A stretch of DNA of 64,000 nt from Polychytrium aggregatum (Eukaryota; Chytridiomycota; Chytridiomycetes; Polychytriales): assembly GCF_025602895.1 (NCBI RefSeq), contig NW_026516221.1, positions 62,001 through 126,000 on the forward strand, in the 5' to 3' direction. The notes under the pieces were generated by a model, which ran no database searches, was not told where the DNA came from, and saw only the letters and a program-made list of their open reading frames with translations. Shown here in pieces: positions 55,621-64,000 of the stretch. Numbering within the stretch: the stretch's first letter is position 1; every line of letters starts with the position of its first letter. The translations under genes and the position numbers were made by a program.

Positions 55621-58104
55621 TACGGACATGGAAAAAGCGGGGGGCCAGCACAAAGGCGGAGGAGGCAGAACCGAGATTGGGTCAGCAGAAAGTACGGAAG
55701 CGAAGCCAAGGAGCGGCAGATGCCTACAGAGACCGCGACGAGTACTGCTATGGATACGATCCAGCCGCGGGAGGGAGAGTGGAAGGCTCGCGAGGGGTAT
55801 GGATGGGCCCGATGTGCGAGCTCAAGCTGTTGGTCGCCAGCGGAGCTGCTGAGACACTTGCACCAACAAGCCAGGCATCCCCGGAGAGCCAGAGTACTGG
55901 GTAGTGGGTGTGCAGAGACGATGGAGTGCAGAGACGATGGAGTGCAGTGACGATGGAGTGCAGTGACGATGGAGAGTGCAGTGCAGAAGGGAGGGTGGTT
56001 CCGAGCCCGAATGGAGACAAAAGCAGGGCGCTAATCTGGACAGTAGTTACCATCGAAGCTTAGATTGGGCTGCGAGAGGGCCCGTGACAAGATGGCCGAC
56101 ATGTTGGAGAGGAAGAACCGATGACGGAGACAGTTTCGAGAGTGGGCAGCGGGGCGAAAGAGGGAGGAGAGTCGGAGTCCAGTTTGGCAAGAAACGGGAC
56201 AGTTTGCAGGACCGAGGGCAACGACAGACAGACGAAGGGCGTGTGGGTCGTGGAGAGGGGAGGGCGATTGAGTAGGATCGAGGGAGGGAAGAGAGACGAT
56301 CGATGCGGTCGATGCGGTCGAGGGCAATGGCGAAGAGAGGAAGAAAGGGAACGGGAGGGAATGGGAGTCGGAAGAGAAAGCGTCGGGTTGTGACGGGGGG
56401 GGCGAGAACGAGATTTGAAGGTGAGGGGCAGAATGCGGCAGCAAAGGGAGGACAGGGAGGGGAATACTGCCTGTGTCACCGGGCTGAGATACAACGTTTT
56501 TGTTGGCCGCGATTGAGCGGGGGGGGGCTTCGAACCAAGATTCCAGTGCGGGTGTTGTTGGCGCTGCGTCGTGGGCATCGACGGCGGCTGGACAGCGACT
56601 CGACAGCGCGGGGATGCAGCAAACGGTGCAGACGGCTTAATGTCAAGTGCAGATGGCTTAATGTCAAGTGCAGATGGCTTCATATCAAGTGCAGCGGCCA
56701 TCACGGTATGCATCCAATGCATGCACCCATCGCTGCGATCGGCACCGCACCCGCTGCGCCGTGCCGCTTGCTGCTGCTGCTGCTGCTGCTCCCCAGCGTT
56801 GCCACCAGAGCCCGATGGCCGTCCGGGCACACCGGTGGCAAAGCCGTTGTTGCCTCTCGCCAGGCCACGTTCGCCGTCGCTGGCAGCGGGAATCGATCCT
56901 GCGGGGGGGGGCTCACATGTCCACCGCAGCCAGGACGCAGCCAGGCAGATCCTTCGGTCTCCAGCGCCGGGTCTGTCGATACAACGCGCAGATTGTGCGG
57001 GGCAAGGGCAGTGCGTGTCGCCTGCGTTGCCGACACCGGCCCATGCCAGAGCAGCTCGCTCCAAGGCAAGCGGACCCAGCCATATGCAGGCCAAGTCTTC
57101 TCCATCCAGCCCATCGCAAGCCCGTCCAGATCGCATGTTTGCTCGGTGCACCTGAGCCCGGCCTGGTCCTCGAGACAACCCGCCCCATGCGCGCTCGCCA
57201 TGCAGAGCGGTGTCACCAAGACTCACACCTCCGTCAAAACAGCCGATCGCAGGCGGCACACGCCGGAGAGGCCAGTGCTGCAATCCAACTTGTTAGCCCG
57301 GCCCGATGCTCAATTTGCCCGATCATCCAACACGCCCGAGCGCCCAACTCGCTCGAGCACCCAACTTGCATTCAAACACTCCTCTGCAGGAGTTTCCAGA
57401 ACGTCATACGAGGCGCGCACCAGCCCGCCCTTTGGTCCAGAGCCACAGTTTGTCTTGACAGTCTCTGTCTCTCGCGTGCTGCTGCCGGCTGCCTGTGTCG
57501 GCCTTGTGGCGTCTGGCTTGCCCATTGGCCGGCGTGTGGTGCCCTCACAAGGCCAGGGCTCACAGCACGCGCAGCAACCCCGCTTCTGTTTCCAGGGAAA
57601 TGCACCCATCGCACCATCCATCGCACCATCCATCGCACCCGCCGCATGTTCGATCGAGTCGATGCCGGATTGTCTCGCAGATTGACCCTGTGTCAGACTG
57701 CCTGGTCTTGGAGCCAGCGTCATCAAGACACTGACACCAAGATCGCAGGATTGGTCCCCTGCTGCCACGGCGGATCCAAGACATTGTGTGTCATACTGCC
57801 AGACGAGATTCCCGCGCGAGATCAGCAGATGTGCGGTCGCTGCCAGGGCATGTCAGGCGCCGTCCACATTGCCCGCCCCTGTTGATGCCATCGCCAATCT
57901 CCGCCTCATCCCGTCGCAGCGATTACCATTACGCCTCGGGATCACAGATCAGGCAGGCAGGCAGGCGCCGAGTGATCCACCCCTGCCGCTTCGGAAAGGG
58001 AGACCGAGAATCAGGGCTGCTTCTCTTATGGCATTCATCGTCTTTATTGGAGTCCTCCATAATTACATTACACAACCACAGCTAACATACACACGGTGGT
58101 ATAT
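55621..58104. other. 2.5-kb GC-rich spacer
   Basis: Overlapping long frames on both strands have no domain signature and look composition-driven. Repeats: 16-bp GACGATGGAGTGCAG(A/T) four times (55917-55983) and a 21-bp unit around GGCTTAATGTCAAGTGCAGAT three times (about 56633-56695). AT-rich TTTATTGGAG around 58030-58100 probably belongs to the eL33 3' end. Confidence 0.5.
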
Positions 58105-58606
58105 TTAGATGCGGGAAGGGTAAAGCATCTAGTTGTTTGAGGAGAGCAGCAGATGTGTGAGGTCACAGATCAGATTCGCCCCGGGTCTTCACATTACATG
58201 CCCCGAGCGGGCCCAGATCGATGGATACAGAACACGCTGGGATTGCACCCCTATCCGCGCCTGCCCTCATCGCTGTCGTCGTTGCACATTCCCATCCAGT
58301 CCCAAGTCCAGCCGCAAACTTACCACACGGACGCTGGCGCCGAAAGCCTTGGGAGGGAGGTTGTTGCGGAACTTGGCACGAACGACACCAGAGGTTCCGT
58401 GGGAGCGGGTGACACGGCCCCAGATAACACGGATCTTGGATCCATCAATGGCGCGCTTGGCACGGTAGACGTAAGCGACACGCTTGCCGAGGTAGAACTC
58501 GGTGTCGTTGGTGTTGTTGACACCCTCGATCTGGAGCAGGGAGGTGCTCTCGGTCGAGTTGCGCTTTCCACGGGTGTGGCCAAGGACACGTCCCTTAGCG
58601 TAGAGG
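58105..58606 (-). CDS. RPL33: Ribosomal protein eL33 (L35Ae), first exon not identified
   Basis: Large-subunit cytosolic ribosomal protein. The main exon 58324-58606 starts after a CCACAG acceptor with [16 protein letters not shown] and contains [35 protein letters not shown] and [16 protein letters not shown], all hallmark eL33 blocks. The last exon 58105-58128 (acceptor CTAG) encodes MLYPSRI and the stop, exactly the family's C-terminal -LYPS-I end. The intron between is 195 bp. The short N-terminal exon with the ATG lies upstream (above 58606) and is unresolved; ribosomal genes often have such a tiny first exon. Confidence 0.93.
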
Positions 58607-59349
58607 CTGTGGAAATGTCGGCAAAAGAAGGGAAAAGAAAAACACAGCGAGATCGGATCAGTGTCTTGCGCTCGACAGACCAATGGGGAGAACAGAGCCA
58701 TCATCGATCGGAAGACGCTGGCTTCCAGACGGATGGGGATGCATGAGCGACGGATGGAATCGGAGGATGCTGTTGGTCGGTAGCATCCAAGGGTCCGCCT
58801 CCTTCCTGCACATTGGTCGGGTCGAACCGGTGTTGTGTCGGCGTCTGATAGTGACTATATCGCTGCAAGTGCCCTGATGCTCGATCGCCACGCCATCGAT
58901 TGCGCTGCAGCAGCGCCAAAGCGCTGGGTGCGGTCCAAGTCCAACAGTTGGCTTCGCTGCAGAGCAGAGCCAACACAGACCGCATGGACATTGCCAGCGT
59001 CCGCACTGCTGGACTATCGATGTGTCAACGGCTCGTTCCGGCGATCCCAGAGCACGACGCAGCATGCCACACTGATCCATATTCTGCTCGATTTGCTGGG
59101 CTCCGGAATTGCCGCCAGCCCAACGGTTTGATGGCTCAGGCGAGGCGAGCTTGGCCGAGTCCGTGTGGGTGCATTGGTGTCCAAGAGAGCATCCGTGCCT
59201 CGAGATCGTAGCAACGTGTCGTACTCTGCGAGCTGGGTCGGGTCGTTCTGTCCATCGTTGCTTCTCGAGGGCGTTCATCCAGTCGGTCCGGCCAGCAAAA
59301 GCCCATCCAGCCATCCATCCAGTCATCCATCCAGCCATCCATCCATCCG

Positions 59350-59382
<33 letters not shown>

Positions 59383-59617
59383 CCCAACACACCGAGAGAG
59401 GAGACGATATTAACCGGTGAGGTCTGACGGCAGCCATTTGTGAAGAGTTCGACCCTAATAAGACTTAGAGAAATTCGAAGTGGAGGAAAGGAGGTCTCAA
59501 CATTCCCGCCTGCCCTCAACACACATAGAGCGGCGGCGGCCAACAAAGCCACTCTGGTGCTTATGTCAGCGAGCACGAGACCGGCAGCGAGACCGGCAGC
59601 GAGAGCACAGAGAGCGA

Positions 59618-59651
<34 letters not shown>

Positions 59652-59991
59652 CTTCCCTTCCAACATCCACGAACAAATATCGACTTCCACCGACACATGT
59701 ATCAGCACCACCGACACATGTATCAGCATACATCAATACCCACCGGCACCCACCGGCATCCATCGGCACGGGCACCGCATGGCATTCGCACTGCGTCAGG
59801 CGCAATATCCACAGTGTCCGATCCTCGCGCCTTCCGCTTTTGGGCAGCAACCCCTTGCCTCTGGCTGCTGTCTCGCCGGCCCGCGATCCATCTCCATCTC
59901 CATCTGCATCTCCATCCGCATCGACGCTGGGACTCGCAGCCCATCCTGATCAAGCTCTCGTCTTTTCCTCTTTGTCAACCCTCCCGTCGCC
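58607..59991. other. Intergenic with microsatellites
   Basis: Contains the eL33 promoter and first exon (not located), an (ATCC)n/(GTCC) stretch (about 59303-59386), an (AC)15 run (59619-59648), and short ACCGACACATGTATCAGC repeats (about 59690-59730) just before EMC2. No other gene recognised. Confidence 0.55.
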
Positions 59992-60867
59992 ATGGCTGCT
60001 CGAGACACCCTCCAGGCCCTCGCATTCCAGCGCAGCTCCGTCGCCGACATCAGCCTGCTGCCCTCGATCCCCGACCAAGCCATCGCCACATACGACCCGC
60101 TTGAAGTCTTGGCCTCGGCCCAGGCCCTGCTCAAGTCCGGCTCGGGCCTCTCCGAGGCCGAGCGGCTCAACCTGCACGAGCAGATCTGCATCGCCGCCCT
60201 CGATTCGGGCAATCTGGCCCTTGCCGAGACCCACCGAGACATCATCTTCAGGAAATTCGACCCAAAGACCTCCATTCGCGCGCAAAAGCTCTCTGCCTAC
60301 ATCTACGAGTCTACCGGCAACTTTGAGCAGGCCCTCAAGACCTACGAGGCCATCCTGGAGGCCGACGAGACCTATGTCGCCGCACACAAGCGTATCGCTG
60401 CCCTGGCCAAGGCTCAGAATCAGAACCAAAACGCCATCAAGAGCCTGATTCAGTACCTCGACACCTTCTCGGCCGACGTCGAGGCCTGGGTCGAGCTGGC
60501 GGCGCTCTACACCGTCGAGGGCATGTTCCAGCAGGCCGGGTTTTGCTACGAGGAGCTGATCGTTCTCCGCCCCGACAACATCATGTTCCATCTGCGATAT
60601 GCCGATGTGCTCTACACCCTGCAGCGATACGACGTCTCGCTCAAGTACTACTGTGCGGCCCTGGAGCTGTGCCGAGACACCGTACGTGCCCTCTATGGCA
60701 TCCGCCTAGCCAGCGATCAGATCCTGGCCTCGAACAAGTCGCCCGAGCCCAAGATCCGCGCGCTCAACCAGCTTGCCAAGGAACGCCTGGCAGCCCTGTA
60801 TCAGGACCGAGCCAAATCGACTCCCAAGGTGGTGTCTGTTGTCAAGTCATGGCTGGCGCAGGAATAG
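59992..60867 (+). CDS. EMC2: ER membrane protein complex subunit 2
   Basis: Single exon, 291 residues, ATG 59992. A cytosolic TPR protein that scaffolds the EMC, the insertase for tail-anchored and multipass proteins. TPR-type helix pairs run through the middle: AYIYESTGNFEQALKTYEAI, then VEAWVELAALYTVEGMFQQA, then LRPDNIMFHLRYADVLYTLQ and YDVSLKYYCAALELC. The order and the AWVELA...FCYEELI block match EMC2. Length agrees with yeast and animal proteins (about 290). Intact. Confidence 0.93.
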   Translation: MAARDTLQALAFQRSSVADISLLPSIPDQAIATYDPLEVLASAQALLKSGSGLSEAERLNLHEQICIAALDSGNLALAETHRDIIFRKFDPKTSIRAQKLSAYIYESTGNFEQALKTYEAILEADETYVAAHKRIAALAKAQNQNQNAIKSLIQYLDTFSADVEAWVELAALYTVEGMFQQAGFCYEELIVLRPDNIMFHLRYADVLYTLQRYDVSLKYYCAALELCRDTVRALYGIRLASDQILASNKSPEPKIRALNQLAKERLAALYQDRAKSTPKVVSVVKSWLAQE

Positions 60868-61875
60868 CCTAGGGTTTCGAGGGCAGACCCACGGGGCTCT
60901 TGCAGCAGCCCGAGCCTGATCGAAATCAACGCACATCGTCTGTGTGGTGTCCACCTGTTTCATCTGCATCCCAGATCCTGTCTTTTGTGCTCTGCCATTC
61001 TGCATGCTGACTCGGCGAGCGTTTTTTTGAAGCCGAATGTACTCTGGGTGTGGACTTTCAATACGGACTCGGTTGCTCAAAACAGACTCACTCGCTCCAT
61101 TCCCAGTCACCTCCATGAGATGGCTGTGTGTGATGTGCAATGGCACCATGCCGCAATGGCATAATGGCACAATAACGCATCGATCTGCAATAGTGATGCG
61201 ATGCTGGTCCTTGCGCTCAACACGCCGTACAGCGTGATGAAGAAAAAATGAGACACATCGTCTCATTCGGACAAACACGGCGTAGTCGGATCATATCACA
61301 CGCCCGATCAAGTGGGTCAAATCATTTCTCTGTGCGAGCCAGATTCATGGAGTCAGCCTGTCCATAGCTCCAGTTTCTGCGGTCGATATCTCATCGACAG
61401 AGTCCACCACAACAGTCAAGGCAGGCCATGCTCGACTCCCCACAACTCATCCGTGTGTGAAGGTGTCCCGTTCCAAGTAGTCCGGGCTGACTACTCGTCC
61501 TCTGCCGCCAATCAGCATGGGCTGCTGCTGAATCAAGCAGTTGCGCACATGGATACCAAGTCGATAATCGGTCTGATTGCTCGCCCGCCAGAGACATGAT
61601 TGTTTGGCCCACTGGCCGGGCCAAGCAATCACGCATATCGACCATGTCCGGGCTGGTCCAATCGCTGAATATTTCCCGAGAGGGGCCGGCGGTATCGCAC
61701 CATGCCGAGCACAGACCCGGTCGCAGAACTATATATGACGTGATGCCGTTGCGGCTTCGTTGTAGCCCTGGCTCGAACTCGGTCTGACATTCCCACATCT
61801 CGCTCGGAGGTTACGTGTCCTTTCCGCGACCATCTCCAGCAGTCATTTTTTCTTTTCTTCTTCTTGGCTCCATCC
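60868..61875. other. Intergenic region
   Basis: No gene recognised. CAATGGCACCATGCCGCAATGG-type short repeats occur near 61140. The last 60 bp is pyrimidine-rich before the ATG at 61876. Confidence 0.5.
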
Positions 61876-64000
61876 ATGGGTAAAAAAGTCAGTCCCCTCG
61901 AGAAGCCCGAGTACGGCGACGAGGTCGGTCCCATCGGCAACCGGCGATGCACCGACATTCCCTTTCTTGTCCTGTTCCTCGTCTTCTGGGCGGCCATGTT
62001 CTACGTGGCCTTTATTGCCATCAAGACCGGCAATCCCAGCAAGCTCCTGTAAGCTACTCGACTCGTCGCAATCCCGCATTGTGTCGATGGATTCGCGCTC
62101 TCACTGCATCCCTCCATCCCAACGACCTTCAATCGCGCGGCTGTCGGCATGCTCAATGTCCCATATCTCGCTCAATGTCACACTTTTGTTCTCAAGCTGG
62201 TCCATGCTCGTCTCTGGCGTTACCTCTCCCCCGCATCATCCTTTCGCATGCCATGGTCCTCTGATTCTTCTCGCGCAGCTACTCACCGTGTTCCCGTTGC
62301 ATTCCCACGCCGCCTTGCTCCAACACTCCACCATGTCCCGCTCGATCCTCCCCCCTCGCTGCTTCACAGATACCCAACCGACTATCTCGGAAACACCTGT
62401 GGCACCAACAACACCGCCGTCAACTCCTCTCTGCTTGACATGTCGCTCAAGCCATACTCGTACTTTCTCAATCCCATCGACCTCACCACGAGCGCCCAGA
62501 TCTGCATCAGCTCATGCCCGACCACCATGGTCGTCTATGCCTCGTCGACTCCAACAACGGGAACAACTTACTGCAAGTACACCGTCACGTCGGCCACGCT
62601 CTCCTCGGCGATTCTGTCTGGAGACTGTGCTCCGTTTGTGTATGCATCTGAGGCCGTGCTCAACCGATGCGTGCCCACGCAACCCATTCCTGCCAGTGCG
62701 CTGTCATCCCTCGGGTCCCTCAGCGTCACGACCGGCAACACCACCGTCAGCATCAACTCGCTCCTCAGCGATGGCCAGACCTTTCTCACCCAGGCCGTCA
62801 GTGATCTCCAGGTGGCATACCTGTGGCTGATCGGCGGAGCCGTCGCCGCACTCATCATTGCCTTTATCTGGCTGCTGCTGCTGCGCTGGTTTGCGGGCGT
62901 CTTTACCTGGCTCATCATCATCGCCACCAACGTGGTCTTTATCGGCGGCGCCATCTGGCTCTACTTTTTCTGGACCCAGACCCGCGACAGCTACAACAGC
63001 CTTAGCACCCAGTATCAGACCGACATTCTAAAGTACGAGGTCTACGGCACCATGGCAGCCTTCATCGTCGTCGCCGTTCTTGCCGTCATCCTGCTCCTGG
63101 TCACTCTGGTCCTGATCAAGCGAATCCGCATCGCGATCGAAGTCATCAAGGAGACTTCCCATGCCGTCGCAACCATGCCATTTATCTGTAAGTGCGCTGT
63201 CCAGCACTTACTCTCTGCAGCCGGGGAGGTCTGTGACATCTGCTCCCGCGAGCACCACAGCAAGGCGGAAGCACACATCCATTAACGCTGCTCCACGCCT
63301 GTTTGTGGGGGGGGGAGTCAGTGCTCTATCCATTCGTCATGTGGCTGTGCTCCCTGATCCTGCTGGCATACGGCATCATCATCATGCTGTATCTGGCCTC
63401 GCCCAGCGGCGCCGTCTCCATCACCGGTCTGGGCTTCACCCTCAGCAGCTCAAACATGACCACGTACCTGGAGTGGTTTCATCTCTTTGGCTTCCTCTGG
63501 GGATGGTACTTTATCTCGGGCTTCCAGACACTGACGATCGCCGGCGCATTTGCGGCATACTACTGGACCCTCGACAAGTCGCACACCCCTCCGCGCAAGC
63601 TGCTGGGCTCCATCTATCGGGCCTTCCGCTACCACCTCGGCAGTATTGCTCTGGGATCGATGCTCATCGCTCTCGTCCAGATCCTCCGGATCCTGTTTGC
63701 GTATCTCGGCAAGCAGGCCAAGGCCACACAGAACAAGGTGCTCCAGTACATCTTTGCCTGCATCGGATGCTGCCTGGCTCTGGTCAAGAGGATCCTGCAG
63801 TTCATCAGCAAGAACGCATACATCCACATTGCCGTCCGCGGCACATCCTTTTGCAGCGCATGCTCTTCGGCCTGTGGATTGATCATCCGCAACGCCCTCC
63901 GAGTCGTGGCCGTCACGTTTGTGTCCGAGTTCATCATGCTCCTGAGCACCGTCGTGATCACGGGCTTGACCGGCTTTATTTCGTACATTCTTCTCGGGTG
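61876..64000 (+). CDS. Choline-transporter-like protein (CTL/SLC44 family), partial at the right edge
   Basis: Exons 61876-62048, 62370-63187 and 63322 onward are in phase and run off the window. It starts MGKKVSPLEKPEYGD; the NRRCTDIPFLVLFLVFWAAM stretch is the family's conserved cytosolic tail and first membrane span. A cysteine-bearing luminal loop with several N-glycosylation sites follows (YPTDYLGNTCG, NNTAVNSS), then spans such as LIGGAVAALIIAFIWLLLL and ILAYGII-like helices, and FHLFGFLWGWYFISGFQTLT, a typical CTL block. SLC44 proteins transport choline or related compounds across plasma or organelle membranes; substrate here is inferred from family only. Confidence 0.9.

Noticed and set aside
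56303-57885. Overlapping 460- and 405-codon plus-strand frames and a 407-codon minus-strand frame
   Set aside because: Three frames open at once, repeat-rich, Arg/Cys/Ser-heavy and without motifs; composition artefact.
59303-59386. Telomere-like or origin repeat (CCATCCATCC)
   Set aside because: A plain tetranucleotide microsatellite inside gene-rich DNA, not a terminal or telomeric unit.

Overview
The window is nuclear DNA from an early-diverging fungus, most likely a chytrid (inference). The reasons are many short GT-AG introns (about 40 to 670 bp), a fungal housekeeping gene set, Ty3/gypsy chromovirus debris, a large STAND/WD40 gene, a decayed Fanzor, and a C5orf34-like gene that I associate with animals and basal lineages rather than yeasts. 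Most genes are split, so exon joins were read by hand from splice sites and reading phase. Joins given base by base are phase-consistent; others are marked approximate.

Layout. 1-3910: 5' half of a Ty3/gypsy element on the minus strand (LTR, primer-binding site, gag, pol), leaving the window at position 1. Gag and pol are joined by what looks like a textbook -1 frameshift signal. 3911-7500: LTR pieces and two truncated integrase/chromodomain ends on the plus strand, plus an AT-rich segment with a 19-bp inverted repeat. 8431-11849: a broken TKL (pseudo)kinase-STAND-WD40 gene. 12.2-13.3 kb: possible unknown split gene. 13442-16819: membrane/FN3/coiled-coil protein. 17258-19065 (minus): RNase P/MRP subunit Rpp30. 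19416-20069 (minus): Fanzor (eukaryotic TnpB) remnant. 20179-20886 (minus): small secreted protein. 21763-29142 (minus): intron-rich exportin-5/Msn5. 29444-31345 (minus) C5orf34-like and 31668-32327 (plus) COX19 are divergent. 33.1-34.9 kb: pinin-like splicing factor. 35636-36814 (minus): acidic disordered protein.

36.8-40.0 kb is a long GC-rich gap before an HSF-type transcription factor (40045-42755). Then follow a beta-carbonic anhydrase (45068-46824), a claudin-like four-span membrane protein (47522-48943), an ACT-domain protein (49200-49739, minus), a ZnT5/7/Msc2-type zinc transporter (49966-52090, minus), an unknown split gene (about 53.68-55.6 kb, minus), ribosomal protein eL33 (58105-58606 and upstream, minus), EMC2 (59992-60867) and a choline-transporter-like protein (61876 to the window end). 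There is no operon logic; the genes are independent housekeeping loci separated by minisatellite-rich spacers. Most of the transposon and accessory material lies in the first 12 kb, with a second small island at the Fanzor remnant.
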